Part shown: positions 16,827 through 27,011 of the stretch, piece after piece
Layout of the letters: each line of letters begins with the position of its first letter
Numbering within the stretch: position 1 is the stretch's first letter
Source of the DNA: Paranoxybacillus sp035645275
Lineage (GTDB): Bacteria > Bacillota > Bacilli > Bacillales > Anoxybacillaceae
Length of the DNA stretch: 64,000 nt
Assembly (NCBI GenBank): GCA_035645275.1
Contig: DASQMX010000031.1
Coordinates: forward strand, 62,001-126,000
Direction of reading: 5' to 3'
Notes under the pieces: generated by a model
What the model saw: only the letters and a program-made list of their open reading frames with translations
The model's database searches: none
Told to the model about the DNA's origin: nothing
Translations under genes and position numbers: made by a program

Positions 16827-17693
16827 CTACCTTTCTAAAAAGAATCGCCTGAGTTTAGTAAAGAAATTAAAGGAATGGGTTGTTATTTCCGCATCCGTAT
16901 TCTTCGACAAATAGCGATCCGTTATTTCCACTATGGCTCGACTCACTTTTGTCGCCGGGTCGAGTAACAAAAACGGTGTCTGTCTTGCCACTGCTTTTGA
17001 AACCGCCCGATCTTCTGGCAACATTCCTAATTTCGTTATTTCTTTACCAAGGAACTGCTTCATTGCATTGGTTAATCTTATTAATGTTTCGCGTCCTTCT
17101 TTATCTGTTTGTGCCCGGTTCACTATCAAGTAAAATGGAATATTTTTTTCAAGCATATGAATATATTTCATTGTTGCATAAGCATCGGTAATGGCTGTTG
17201 GCTCAGGGGTTGTTATCACAAAAATTTCATGAACAGCCATAAGAAGCTGCAGGCGATCTTCAGAAATACCTGCCCCCATGTCAAAAATCATATAGTCGTA
17301 CTCATGAGAAACAGATTGTAATTGATCAATGAAATAATTCACTTTTTCTTGATTCATTGTGAAAATTTTTGTCAAACCGGTGCCGCCAGCAATAAATGAT
17401 AAATTTTCTGGTCCTTTTTTAATCAAGTTCCGTATAGAAAGGCCTTTATTAAACATGTCGATAATCGATACATGAGAAGACTGACCGAGCAAAATGTCAA
17501 TATTACCCATTCCGATATCCATATCAAATAGTAACACATTAAACCCGCGCTTCGATAACATAAGAGAAAAATTTAACGAAAAGTTTGATTTTCCAACGCC
17601 CCCCTTGCCGCTAATAACGGCAATTGCCTTTGTTTTCGTTTCTTTATCCATTCGGTTTAACAGCATACGTAAGCTTTCTGCCTGATCTCTCAT
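16827..17693 (-). CDS. flhG: Flagellar-number MinD-like ATPase FlhG (YlxH)
   Basis: ParA/MinD-type ATPase that works with FlhF to set flagellar number and placement; it stimulates the FlhF GTPase. It has a deviant Walker A ISGKGGVGKSN (about residues 27–37) and switch II-like FDMGAGIS. The N-terminal DQAESLRMLL stretch resembles the FlhF-activating DQAxxLR motif of the family. Length 288 aa. It overlaps the flhF stop codon by ATGA. Confidence 0.95.
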   Translation of the reverse strand: MRDQAESLRMLLNRMDKETKTKAIAVISGKGGVGKSNFSLNFSLMLSKRGFNVLLFDMDIGMGNIDILLGQSSHVSIIDMFNKGLSIRNLIKKGPENLSFIAGGTGLTKIFTMNQEKVNYFIDQLQSVSHEYDYMIFDMGAGISEDRLQLLMAVHEIFVITTPEPTAITDAYATMKYIHMLEKNIPFYLIVNRAQTDKEGRETLIRLTNAMKQFLGKEITKLGMLPEDRAVSKAVARQTPFLLLDPATKVSRAIVEITDRYLSKNTDAEITTHSFNFFTKLRRFFLER

Positions 17694-18829
17694 TTCCGAT
17701 CGACCCCAAGCAATATATTTACAACGGTTTCTGGTGATGCTTCGACAATATCATCCGGAACATTTTGTCCATTGGTTAAATAAGCAACACCTGTTTTACA
17801 ATCGGCAATTAAATTCACCATCGCGCCATAATGGCTCGTCTCATCAATTTTTGTAAAAATAAATTTGTCAACGTGAATGAGTGAAAATTGCTCGTAGATT
17901 TCTTTCATATCCGATAATTTAGCAGTTAAGGCAAGCACAAGAAACGTTTCTACTTCATCGTTAAAATCAATGACATCCTTTAAATCTTGCACATATTGGG
18001 CGTTGCGGAAATTGCGCCCCGCTGTATCAATGAGAACAATATCATACGTTGCAAACTTTGCTTTGGCTAAGCGAAAATCGTTGATGTTGTAACATACTTC
18101 CAAAGGAACATTTAAAATTTTCGCATATGTTTTTAACTGATCAATTGCCGCAATTCGATACGTGTCTGTCGTAATAAAGGCGACTTTTTTGCGATGTTTA
18201 ATGACACATTCAGCGGCTATTTTGGCTAATGTCGTTGTTTTGCCAACCCCGGTTGGTCCGACGACATTAATAAATTTTTTTTGAAAAGAAATACCACCGA
18301 ACGGTATTCCTTCCAATTGTTTTAATAATATCTCTCTTGCCCAATTGAATGTATGCTCCGCTGTCGCATCAGCTCCATGCAAATACCATTTTTCTAACAA
18401 CTCCGCCATCACTTTTTGGCGTAATTCATTAGAAAGCTCTTGTTCTGTTAAGAGCAAATTTATTTCATGCAATGGACCAGGATATTGCTCAAAATTAACC
18501 GTTACATTTGTTGAAAGTTGCTTTAGCATCGACTTTAGTTCGTTAATTTCATGAAGCAAGTCTTTATTAGCTGGTCCTTTTGGTTCCAATCTGTTTGGTA
18601 GTTCGCTCAAAAATGTTGGATTCGGCTGTTTCTTTCTTTTTTCGGTTGTAGGGGCTGGCGGCCGATCAACAGCTGCAATCACTTCAATGTTTTTCTTGGC
18701 AAATAGTCCAAAAAACCCGCCTTTATGAACGACTTTTGAATTTAAAATGACCGCATCATTCCCTAATTCTGCGCGAATCATTTTCATCGCTTCGGGCATT
18801 GAAGGCGCAACAAATTTCTTTACCTTCAT
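17690..18829 (-). CDS. flhF: SRP-type GTPase FlhF
   Basis: Third SRP GTPase besides Ffh and FtsY; controls flagellar placement. It has an N-terminal basic B domain, an N domain, and a C-terminal NG GTPase with G1 VVGPTGVGKTTTLAKI, DTYRIAAIDQLKTYA, G3 DTAGRN and G4 FTKIDET. The length of 379 aa is close to B. subtilis FlhF (366). It overlaps the flhA stop codon by ATGA, so translation is coupled along flhA–flhF–flhG. Confidence 0.96.
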   Translation of the reverse strand: MKVKKFVAPSMPEAMKMIRAELGNDAVILNSKVVHKGGFFGLFAKKNIEVIAAVDRPPAPTTEKRKKQPNPTFLSELPNRLEPKGPANKDLLHEINELKSMLKQLSTNVTVNFEQYPGPLHEINLLLTEQELSNELRQKVMAELLEKWYLHGADATAEHTFNWAREILLKQLEGIPFGGISFQKKFINVVGPTGVGKTTTLAKIAAECVIKHRKKVAFITTDTYRIAAIDQLKTYAKILNVPLEVCYNINDFRLAKAKFATYDIVLIDTAGRNFRNAQYVQDLKDVIDFNDEVETFLVLALTAKLSDMKEIYEQFSLIHVDKFIFTKIDETSHYGAMVNLIADCKTGVAYLTNGQNVPDDIVEASPETVVNILLGVDRK

Positions 18830-20859
18830 TCAATATTCACCACCCCAACGCTTTGAACTTCAACATTCGCTTCGAGCTCATTGTATGATAATACTGGCAC
18901 ATGTGGAAAATAGCGTTCTGTAAGCTGGCGCACATACATGCGAATAGCCGGTGAACAAAGCAATATCGGCGTTTGATTATGAAATGACTGTTGCTCTAAC
19001 TGAAAGGCAATTGCTTCAATAATGGACTGTGAAACAGAAGGATCTAGCGATAAATAAGTACCATGCTCGGTCTGTTGCACCCCATCAGCAATCGCTTTTT
19101 CTACTTTTCCAGATAGCGTAATGACTTTTAATGTTTCTCCTGCGACAGCGTATTGATTCGTAATTTGTCTCGCCAGTGCCTGTCTCACATATTCTGTCAG
19201 TAAATCCGTATCAGTTGTTACTTTGCCAAAATCGGCTAACGTTTCAAAAATAACCGGTAAATTACGAATTGACACTTTTTCTTTTAATAGTTTAGCTAAC
19301 ACTTTTTGAATATCGCCAATAGAAAGTGGATTTGGTGTTACTTCCTCTACTAATATTGGATAAGATTCTTTCAAATGATCGATTAATTGTTTCGTTTCTT
19401 GCCGCCCTAATAGTTCATGTGCATGCGCCTTTAACACCTCGGTAATATGCGTCGATACAACAGAAGGTGGGTCAACGACTGTATATCCGAACATTTCTGC
19501 TTGCTCTTTCATATCTTCAGAAATCCATTTTGCCGGCAATCCGAAAGCTGGCTCGATTGTATCAATCCCCTCAATCGATTCATCTTCGATTCCTGGACTC
19601 ATCGCCAAATAGTGATCAAGCAATAATTCCCCTCTTGCCACTTCATTTCCTTTGATTTTTAAACGATATTCGTTTGGTTGCAGCTGAATATTGTCACGAA
19701 TTCGTACAACTGGTATAACAAGACCTAATTCTAGCGCCAATTGCCGGCGAATCATTACGACTCGGTCCAGCAAATCTCCTCCTTGGTTGACATCCGCCAG
19801 CGGAATTAAACCATAACCAAACTCAAATTCAATCGGGTCAACACTCAACAAATTGACGACGCTTTCCGGGCTTTTCATTTGATCAATTTCGACTTCTTCC
19901 TCTTGTTCCACAGATGAAATCTCTTCTTTCGGTGGTTTTGAGAAATTATAGCCGCCCCACGCTAATAATGCAGCAATCGGAATCGTTAAAATATCGTTAA
20001 TCGGCGTGAAAAGCCCTAATAAAAAAATCGTTCCAGCTGTCACGTAAAGCATTTTCGGATAAGAAAATAATTGCCGCGTAATATCCGCCCCAAGATTTTC
20101 ATCCGATGCCGCTCGTGTGACGACAATACCTGTAGCAGTAGAAATAAGGAGCGCAGGAATTTGGCTGACAATGCCGTCTCCGACTGTCAACAGCGTATAA
20201 TGCTGGGCCGCTTCTGCTACACTAAGTCCTTGTTGGGCCACACCAATAACCATTCCAAACAGCATATTAATGATTACAATAATAATCCCGGCAATGGCAT
20301 CGCCCTTGACAAATTTGCTGGCACCGTCCATTGCACCATAAAAATCCGCTTCCTGTGCTACTTTTTCGCGACGTTCACGCGCCTCGTGTTCCGAAATCAT
20401 TCCTGCATTTAAATCTGCGTCAATACTCATTTGTTTACCAGGCATCGCATCGAGCGTAAAACGAGCTGCTACTTCAGAAACACGCTCAGCACCTTTAGTA
20501 ATTACCACGAACTGAATAATAATTAAAATTAGAAATACAACAAACCCGACAACAACATTTCCGCCAACTACGAACGTACCAAAAGTTTCAACAACTCCGC
20601 CTGCTTCACCTTTACTTAAAATGGAGCGTGTTGTCGAAACGTTTAATCCAAGACGAAACAACGTTAACAACAACAATAAAGACGGAAAGATAGAAAACTG
20701 TAACGGTTCTCGTATATTCATAGACGTGAGGAGAACTAATAGCGCAAGAGAAATATTTATGATGATGAGGACACTTAACAGCCATGATGGCAGCGGAATA
20801 ACGAGCATTGCAACAATTAATACAACGCCAACTAATACTGATAAATCTCTTGCAGACAT
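18826..20859 (-). CDS. flhA: Flagellar type III export gate protein FlhA
   Basis: Major export-gate subunit. The 677 residues equal the B. subtilis length. About eight N-terminal membrane helices are broken by the conserved cytoplasmic loop DAMPGKQMSIDADLNAG (FHIPEP signature region, about 140–160). A large cytoplasmic domain from about 330 onward forms the nonameric chaperone-docking ring. Confidence 0.98.
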   Translation of the reverse strand: MSARDLSVLVGVVLIVAMLVIPLPSWLLSVLIIINISLALLVLLTSMNIREPLQFSIFPSLLLLLTLFRLGLNVSTTRSILSKGEAGGVVETFGTFVVGGNVVVGFVVFLILIIIQFVVITKGAERVSEVAARFTLDAMPGKQMSIDADLNAGMISEHEARERREKVAQEADFYGAMDGASKFVKGDAIAGIIIVIINMLFGMVIGVAQQGLSVAEAAQHYTLLTVGDGIVSQIPALLISTATGIVVTRAASDENLGADITRQLFSYPKMLYVTAGTIFLLGLFTPINDILTIPIAALLAWGGYNFSKPPKEEISSVEQEEEVEIDQMKSPESVVNLLSVDPIEFEFGYGLIPLADVNQGGDLLDRVVMIRRQLALELGLVIPVVRIRDNIQLQPNEYRLKIKGNEVARGELLLDHYLAMSPGIEDESIEGIDTIEPAFGLPAKWISEDMKEQAEMFGYTVVDPPSVVSTHITEVLKAHAHELLGRQETKQLIDHLKESYPILVEEVTPNPLSIGDIQKVLAKLLKEKVSIRNLPVIFETLADFGKVTTDTDLLTEYVRQALARQITNQYAVAGETLKVITLSGKVEKAIADGVQQTEHGTYLSLDPSVSQSIIEAIAFQLEQQSFHNQTPILLCSPAIRMYVRQLTERYFPHVPVLSYNELEANVEVQSVGVVNIE

Positions 20860-20894
20860 AAAATTTCTCTCCTTAAAACTTTCTAAAAATGTCG

Positions 20895-21977
20895 TTAAAT
20901 TTTGTTTTTCAAGCGATATACGTACGCTAAAATTTCAGCTACTGCTTTAAAAAATTCTTCAGGAATGGCATCGCCTATTTCTACTTGAGCGTATAATGCG
21001 CGGGCAAGCGGACGGTTTTCCACCGTAACAATATCATGTTCTTTCGCCATTTCTTTCATTTTTAAAGCGACATAGTCAACACCTTTAGCAATCACCACTG
21101 GTGCATCCATTTTTTGATCATCGTATTTTAACGCAACCGCATAATGCGTCGGGTTCGTAATGACTACATCGGCTTTCGGCACTTCCTGCATCATCCGTCT
21201 CATCGCCATTTCCCGCTGTTTCTGTTTAATTTTTGACTTAATAAGCGGGTCTCCCTCCGTCTTTTTGTATTCATCTTTAATATCTTGCTTTGACATTCGA
21301 ATACTTTTTTCAAAATCAAAGCGCTGGTATAAATAGTCTAGAAATGCCAAAAAGAGCAATGCTGCCGCAGCATATAGCCCCATTTTTACCGTTAAGCCCC
21401 CAATGGAGCTTAAAGAAGCGCCAAGTGACTTGTAAGTTAATAACAATATTTCATCCATTTGAAACCACAGAACAGAAAATGTTACTAAGCCAACAACGAT
21501 AATTTTCAATATGGACTTAAGCAGCTCAACAATTGCCCGCAAAGAAAACATCCGCTTAAATCCTTGGATGGGATCTAGCTTGCTTAGCTTCATTTTGAGC
21601 GGTTCAGTTGTAAACAAGAAACCTACTTGCATAAAGTTAGCAACTAATCCAGCTGCAATCGCTGCTAAAAAGATAGGGCCGACAATAAAAACAACTTGTT
21701 TTAAAATATCTAAAAAAACGGCATGTACTGTATCAACCGAAAGATTTAACAACATATATTCTTGAAACGACTGGCGAAAAATACTTAATACTTTTTCTTG
21801 ATATAATTGCCCGGAAAATAGCAAAACAAAAAAGCCAATTAACATAACAATAGCAGCATTGACATCTGCGCTTTTCGCAACTTGTCCTTTCTCACGAACT
21901 TCTTGACGCTTTCTCGGTGTTGCCTTTTCCGTTTTTTCCCCGGAAAAAAATTGCAAATCGAGCTTCAGTAAATTCAT
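20895..21977 (-). CDS. flhB: Flagellar export switch protein FlhB
   Basis: Controls the change from rod/hook to filament export. The 360-residue product begins LKLDLQFFSGEKTEKATPRKR, has four membrane segments, and carries the self-cleavage motif NPTH in VVITNPTHYAVALKY (about residue 270), followed by the FlhB-C domain. Its start abuts the fliR stop codon. A second, stand-alone copy of the C domain (ylqH) lies at 48.3 kb. Confidence 0.97.
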   Translation of the reverse strand: MNLLKLDLQFFSGEKTEKATPRKRQEVREKGQVAKSADVNAAIVMLIGFFVLLFSGQLYQEKVLSIFRQSFQEYMLLNLSVDTVHAVFLDILKQVVFIVGPIFLAAIAAGLVANFMQVGFLFTTEPLKMKLSKLDPIQGFKRMFSLRAIVELLKSILKIIVVGLVTFSVLWFQMDEILLLTYKSLGASLSSIGGLTVKMGLYAAAALLFLAFLDYLYQRFDFEKSIRMSKQDIKDEYKKTEGDPLIKSKIKQKQREMAMRRMMQEVPKADVVITNPTHYAVALKYDDQKMDAPVVIAKGVDYVALKMKEMAKEHDIVTVENRPLARALYAQVEIGDAIPEEFFKAVAEILAYVYRLKNKI

Positions 21978-22754
21978 TTACCTGCCTCCTAACAGCTCCA
22001 TCAATCCGCGCATTGAGACAAGCATAAACTCAAACAGATGTTGCGAAGCGATAAAAAAGGTCGTCATCACAACGATTAACAAAATAAAGCCAACAATGAT
22101 TTTTACAGGCAAACCGACAACAAAAATATTAAATTGCGGTACCGTTCTCGCAACAATTCCTAACGCTACGTCAACTAAAAATAAACTTCCGACAATTGGA
22201 ATGGACATCTGAAAAGCAATAATAAACATTTTGCTAAAAGCTTTTAGGATGTATTCGGCAACATTCTCGTTACTAAACGGAAGCCAAAGTTGATTGAGCG
22301 GAATGAGTTGATAGCTGTAAAATATCCCATCTAATAAAAGGTGATGCCCGTTAACTGCTAGCAAAAACAATAAGGCAAATGTATATAAATATTGACCCAT
22401 TAAAGGACTCTGTGCCCCGGTTTGTGGGTCAATAACGTTAGCAATCGCAAACCCCATTTGAAAATCAATGAATCCGCCAGCAATTTGAATGGCTGATATA
22501 ATCATAAAGGCCAAAAAGCCTATAAAAAGCCCAATGAATACTTCTTTTATGACTAGCATTATGTAAAAACTATCAATATCCATTGGTTCTTTTTTAATAG
22601 AGAAAAACATAATCCAACTAATAAAAAATGCGAGACCAATTTTATGGTTATTTGGAATCGTCCGATAAGAAAAAAGCGGAAGGGTCACAAAAAAGGAAGC
22701 AACCCTTGCCAAAACTAACAAAAATGCTGGAAAATAAGTAAATAACTGCTCCAT
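21978..22754 (-). CDS. fliR: Flagellar export gate protein FliR
   Basis: Core subunit of the FliPQR export pore. It is a 258-residue polytopic membrane protein with about six helices. The family stretch IAGGFIDFQMGFAIANVIDPQTGAQ-type region is readable around residues 90–114. Four nucleotides separate it from fliQ. Confidence 0.96.
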   Translation of the reverse strand: MEQLFTYFPAFLLVLARVASFFVTLPLFSYRTIPNNHKIGLAFFISWIMFFSIKKEPMDIDSFYIMLVIKEVFIGLFIGFLAFMIISAIQIAGGFIDFQMGFAIANVIDPQTGAQSPLMGQYLYTFALLFLLAVNGHHLLLDGIFYSYQLIPLNQLWLPFSNENVAEYILKAFSKMFIIAFQMSIPIVGSLFLVDVALGIVARTVPQFNIFVVGLPVKIIVGFILLIVVMTTFFIASQHLFEFMLVSMRGLMELLGGR

Positions 22755-22758
22755 ATCA

Positions 22759-23028
22759 TCAGCCTACAAACTTCGTTAAATTATTGAAAATCTCGTATGC
22801 GTAAGTAAGCATTTGTGAAAGCATCCACGGTCCAAAAAAGACTAGTCCTACAAGTACGACGATAATTTTCGGCACAAATGCAAGTGTTTGCTCCTGGATT
22901 TGTGTCGTAGCTTGAAAAATACTAATAATTAAACCTACAACAAGCGCCATGAGCATTAATGGACCGGAAATCATTAATACGATATATATACCGCGTTCGG
23001 CAACATTGATGACGAACTCTGGACTCAT
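22759..23028 (-). CDS. fliQ: Flagellar export gate protein FliQ
   Basis: Small pore subunit of 89 residues with two membrane helices and the conserved linker ISIFQATTQIQEQTLAFVPKI. Length and position between fliP and fliR are canonical. Confidence 0.97.
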   Translation of the reverse strand: MSPEFVINVAERGIYIVLMISGPLMLMALVVGLIISIFQATTQIQEQTLAFVPKIIVVLVGLVFFGPWMLSQMLTYAYEIFNNLTKFVG

Positions 23029-23043
23029 GAGTATTCACCCACT

Positions 23044-23709
23044 TTAAAAGCTTTCAAGCAATGACTTAACTACTAAATACCAACCGTCCACAAGAACGAA
23101 CAGCAATATTTTAAAAGGTAAAGAAATCATGACGGGCGGAAGCATCATCATTCCCATTGACATAAGTACACTGGCAACAACCATATCAATGACTAAAAAA
23201 GGAATAAAAATCATAAATCCCATTTGAAAAGCGGTCTTAATTTCGCTTATCACAAATGCCGGTACCAATGTAGTAAGAGGAATATCTTCCACACTTTTTG
23301 GTTTTTCTGCCCCAGAATATTTTAAAAATAGGGCTAAATCTTTTTGCCTAGTATGCTTGCTCATAAATTCTTTCAGCGGTATGGAAGCGCGCTCATAGGC
23401 TTGTTCTAAATTAATTTTCTCTTCAAAAAGCGGCTGAAGCGCTTGATCATTCACCTCTTTAAAAGTCGGAGCCATAATGAAAAATGTCAAAAAAAGCGCT
23501 AAGCCGACTAACACTTGATTCGGCGGCATTTGCTGCGTTCCAAGCGAAGTGCGAACAAACGAAAGCACGATGATAATTCGCGCAAAACTCGTCATCATCA
23601 TTAAAATACTTGGGGCGATGGACAATATCGTTAACAACAACAATAACTTTACAGAAGTGGAGACATTCTCGGGAGCGCTATTATTAAAAAACTCCATAAA
23701 CTCATTCAT
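23044..23709 (-). CDS. fliP: Flagellar export gate protein FliP
   Basis: Core pore subunit. The 221 residues include MMTSFARIIIVLSFVRTSLG with the family's signature positions and a C-terminal MGMMMLPPVMISLPFKILLF. There are four membrane segments with a periplasmic-type insert. It overlaps fliO by 8 nt. No N-terminal extension is seen, as usual in Bacillus. Confidence 0.97.
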   Translation of the reverse strand: MNEFMEFFNNSAPENVSTSVKLLLLLTILSIAPSILMMMTSFARIIIVLSFVRTSLGTQQMPPNQVLVGLALFLTFFIMAPTFKEVNDQALQPLFEEKINLEQAYERASIPLKEFMSKHTRQKDLALFLKYSGAEKPKSVEDIPLTTLVPAFVISEIKTAFQMGFMIFIPFLVIDMVVASVLMSMGMMMLPPVMISLPFKILLFVLVDGWYLVVKSLLESF

Positions 23710-24355
23710 CAGATATTGTTCCCTTCTTTTCCAAGTCTTGCAATACTTTCTTTCGTTGAACAGTCATCTCCTGCAATTGTTTTGTTAATATATTGCGGAA
23801 AGATTCATTGTTTGCTGCCCTTTCTTTCGCGAGCAAATTTTTCAGCCATTGACTAGGCTCAATCATTTGATTCAATCTTGCATTATACTCTGTTAAAATT
23901 TCTTTAATTTCTTCATCTTCATCAATTTCTGTAAGCAATTGAATCGAGTCAGCCACACCAATGACTAATATACGATTTCCCACTTTAATTAATTGTACGG
24001 AACGATTAGGTCCAACACTTGTTCCCCCAAGGTTTTCAATAAAACTTCGCTTCGTAGGAGAAAGGCGTGTGCGCTGATTAATCCATCTCAATAATATGTA
24101 AATTAAGACGATGACAAAAATCATAGCGAAAATCATTTTAAAAACATCCCAAACAGAGAAAGGATCTTGTCCTTTGGCGATGTCATCAGTCGTTTTCTCT
24201 TCATTTGTTTGAATGGATGGATCCTTGCATTGTTCAGGATGTTCGATACATTGTTTTACCGTTTTAGGTTGCTCCGCAAAAACAGGCAACCCTGTCTGCG
24301 AAGCAAGCAAAACTATAAAATAGATCAGAACGGTGATGATTCGAAAATGGAGCAA
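23702..24355 (-). CDS. fliO: Flagellar export assembly protein FliO (FliZ of Bacillus)
   Basis: Assists FliP pore assembly. The 217-residue product has an N-terminal signal-like hydrophobic segment ending near VFAEQ (about 25–28), a short extracytoplasmic stretch with two Cys residues, one membrane helix (about 70–88), then the conserved LGGTSVGPNRSVQLIKVGNRILVIGV domain read in two halves, and a coiled C-terminus. Called fliZ in B. subtilis. Confidence 0.9.
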   Translation of the reverse strand: MLHFRIITVLIYFIVLLASQTGLPVFAEQPKTVKQCIEHPEQCKDPSIQTNEEKTTDDIAKGQDPFSVWDVFKMIFAMIFVIVLIYILLRWINQRTRLSPTKRSFIENLGGTSVGPNRSVQLIKVGNRILVIGVADSIQLLTEIDEDEEIKEILTEYNARLNQMIEPSQWLKNLLAKERAANNESFRNILTKQLQEMTVQRKKVLQDLEKKGTISDE

Positions 24356-24374
24356 ATTTTTCCACCTCTTACGT

Positions 24375-24734
24375 TTATCCTAACGTCTTATTAATCGCTT
24401 CAATTACACGATCCGCCTGGAATGGCTTGACGATAAAATCTTTTGCACCAGCTTGGATCGCATCAATGACCATCGCTTGTTGCCCCATTGCAGAGCACAT
24501 AATGACTTTTGCATTGCTATCGAATTTTTTAATTTCTTTTAATGCTGTTATTCCGTCCATTTCTGGCATTGTAATATCCATTGTGACTAAATCGGGACGT
24601 ATTTCTTTATACATTTCTACCGCTTGAGCCCCATCCGCCGCCTCTGCAACGACTTCATGCCCATTTTTCGTTAAAATATCTTTAATCATCATGCGCATAA
24701 ATGCCGCATCATCTACCACCAATATTTTGGCCAT
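24375..24734 (-). CDS. cheY: Chemotaxis response regulator CheY
   Basis: Single receiver domain of 119 residues. Phospho-acceptor Asp is in VTMDITMPEMDG (about residue 54), the acidic pair is in VVDDAAFMR, Thr/Ser switch is in IMCSAMGQ, and Lys is in FIVKPF. CheY-P binds FliM and FliY to change rotation. It lies between fliY and fliO as in B. subtilis. Confidence 0.98.
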   Translation of the reverse strand: MAKILVVDDAAFMRMMIKDILTKNGHEVVAEAADGAQAVEMYKEIRPDLVTMDITMPEMDGITALKEIKKFDSNAKVIMCSAMGQQAMVIDAIQAGAKDFIVKPFQADRVIEAINKTLG

Positions 24735-24755
24735 TTCTAATAACCTCCTAAACTA

Positions 24756-25985
24756 TTATTTTAGCTTTTTCAAACGATCGCTTTGGCTAATAATATCCGT
24801 CACCCGTACACCAAAATTTTCATCAATGACAACAACTTCTCCCTTAGCAATGAGCTTATTGTTTACAAGTATATCAACCGGCTCACCCGCTAGCTTATCT
24901 AGTTCAATAATTGAACCAGAAGAAAGATTTAAAATATCTTGTACAGAGCGTTTTGTCCTGCCTAGTTCTACAGTCACCTGCAGCGGAATATCTAATAATA
25001 TATTTAAATTTTTTGACTCTGTTTCTGCCAATGGAGTTGGCTCAAAGCTTGCAAAATCAATCGGTTGCACTTTCGCTTGATAGTTCATTCCTGCATTCAT
25101 CCCAAAGTATTGCGGACTTTGCTGATACGCCCCAGCATTTTGATAAGTTTGTTGCTCTATCGCTTGTTGATATTGACTAGGTTGTAAATCCTCTGCTGAT
25201 TGAGAAACAGGTGGCGGAGACGAAATCTCCTGTTTCGGCTGCGTCGTCTGTGGAGGATTGCTCCATTCACTTCCAATTGTATCTGATAATGATTCGTTTG
25301 TACTAGATGGATTCAATAAGTTTTGTACCATCTCTTTAGCAAAATCGAGCGGCAATAACTGCATAATGTTTGAATCAATTAAATCGCCGATTTTTAAACG
25401 GAACGACACTTTGACCAATATGTCCTCATGTGGTAAAGTATCGATTCCTTTCCCTTCTTTTACATCCAATAAATGAAGAGTCGGCGGAGAAATATCAACT
25501 TTTTTCGAAAAAATCGTTGACATAGAAGTAGCGGCTGAACCCATCATTTGATTCATCGCTTCTTGGACAGCACTTAACTGAATCTCATCTAACATATCAG
25601 ACGGGGTTTTTCCGTCCCCACCAAGCATTAAATCAGCAATAATGGCTGCATCCGACTGTTTAATTACAAGTAAATTTGTGCCTAAAAACCCCTCTGTATA
25701 GCTAACTTGAATCGCTACATATGGCAACGGAAATTCATCAACAAGGGCCTGACGATGAATAACCGAAACGTTTGGGGTTGTAATTTCTACTTTTTGATTG
25801 AGCAACATCGAAAGAGCTGTTGCTGAACTACCAAAAGATATGTTGCCGATTTCTCCTAACGCATCTTGTTCTGCCATCGATAAAACATCATCGACATAGG
25901 GAACTTGCGTATCCTCATCGTCAAGCGCACCTCGCAATAACGCATCAATCTCATCTTGGGATAACATGTCATCACTGAACATCAT
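24756..25985 (-). CDS. fliY: Flagellar switch protein and CheY-P phosphatase FliY
   Basis: C-ring component. The 409 residues comprise an N-terminal CheY-binding motif (LSQDEIDALLRG), two CheC-type phosphatase motifs (ALGEIGNISFGSSATALSML and VQEAMNQMMGSAATSMST), a Gln/Pro-rich linker (about 240–310), and a C-terminal FliN domain (LDIPLQVTVELGRTKR..). GGGAGG lies 6 nt before the ATG. Its first 14 nt overlap the end of fliM. Confidence 0.97.
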   Translation of the reverse strand: MMFSDDMLSQDEIDALLRGALDDEDTQVPYVDDVLSMAEQDALGEIGNISFGSSATALSMLLNQKVEITTPNVSVIHRQALVDEFPLPYVAIQVSYTEGFLGTNLLVIKQSDAAIIADLMLGGDGKTPSDMLDEIQLSAVQEAMNQMMGSAATSMSTIFSKKVDISPPTLHLLDVKEGKGIDTLPHEDILVKVSFRLKIGDLIDSNIMQLLPLDFAKEMVQNLLNPSSTNESLSDTIGSEWSNPPQTTQPKQEISSPPPVSQSAEDLQPSQYQQAIEQQTYQNAGAYQQSPQYFGMNAGMNYQAKVQPIDFASFEPTPLAETESKNLNILLDIPLQVTVELGRTKRSVQDILNLSSGSIIELDKLAGEPVDILVNNKLIAKGEVVVIDENFGVRVTDIISQSDRLKKLK

Positions 25986-26973
25986 TTTCTTCCTCCCTTC
26001 TAATTACATCAATAATTTGTACCGCTAATCGTTTGTTCACTTTCCCTGGTTGTCCGATATATTTAGGAATATCGCCTACTTTTACAATAAGCGGCTGCTG
26101 AATAGTTTGATCGAGTTGAATAACGTCCCCTACATCCAATTGCAAAAACTCTTGGACCGTAATCATAGACGTGCCAAGTTCCGCAATGATAGGCAGCTGC
26201 GCCAATTTAATTCGTTTTTCGAGAGCCTCGATTTCTTGTGGAAGTCTTTCCTTTTGTTGCGTCTGCATCCAATAATGTACAGAAAGACGAGGCATAATCG
26301 GTTCTAACACCATATGTGGAATGCAAATATTAATCATCCCGCTGCTATCTGCAACCTGCGTGTTTAATGAAATAACAACAACCGTATCATTTGGCGACAC
26401 CAATTGTAAAAATTGCGGGTTAATTTCAAACTCCGCTAAAATCGGATCAATTTCTGCGACAGACTCCCATGCATCACGCAAATTGCTGAACGCTTTTTCG
26501 AACAAATTGGACATAATCTTCGTTTCAATTTCCGTCAAATTGTCTACTTTATTGATACTTGAACCGCGTCCCCCCATAATGCGATCAAGCATCGCATACG
26601 CAATATTCGGATTTACTTCCATCAATATGCGTCCATCTAATGGTGGCACTTCAAATACATTTAAAATTGTCATCTTAGGTATGGAACGAATAAATTCTTC
26701 ATACGGAATTTGATCCGCTGATGCAACGGAAATTTGTACATATGTTCGCAATTGCGCCGAGAAAAATGTCGTCAACAGTCTTGCAAAGTTTTCATGCATG
26801 CGGGTAAGGCTTCGGATTTGATCCTTTGAGAAACGGAGCGCTCTTTTAAAATCATATACTTTTACTTTTTTGCCCGTTTCTTCTTTCTTCAGTTCTTCCG
26901 CATCCATCTCCCCGGTTGATAATGCGGCCAACAGCGCATCGATTTCGCTTTGCGATAAAACTTCACCTGACAA
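25972..26973 (-). CDS. fliM: Flagellar switch protein FliM
   Basis: C-ring protein that binds CheY-P. The N-terminal VLSQSEIDALLAAL peptide is the CheY-P site. A CheC-like middle domain and a C-terminal SpoA/FliN domain follow. Length 333 aa. Start is TTG at 26973, preceded by AGGAGGTG at about 7 nt; the resulting MSGEVLSQ equals the B. subtilis N-terminus. Confidence 0.97.
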   Translation of the reverse strand: MSGEVLSQSEIDALLAALSTGEMDAEELKKEETGKKVKVYDFKRALRFSKDQIRSLTRMHENFARLLTTFFSAQLRTYVQISVASADQIPYEEFIRSIPKMTILNVFEVPPLDGRILMEVNPNIAYAMLDRIMGGRGSSINKVDNLTEIETKIMSNLFEKAFSNLRDAWESVAEIDPILAEFEINPQFLQLVSPNDTVVVISLNTQVADSSGMINICIPHMVLEPIMPRLSVHYWMQTQQKERLPQEIEALEKRIKLAQLPIIAELGTSMITVQEFLQLDVGDVIQLDQTIQQPLIVKVGDIPKYIGQPGKVNKRLAVQIIDVIRREEENDVQ

Positions 26974-27011
26974 TCTTTTTCACCTCCTAATCGTCCGCAT
27001 TTCTCACATGT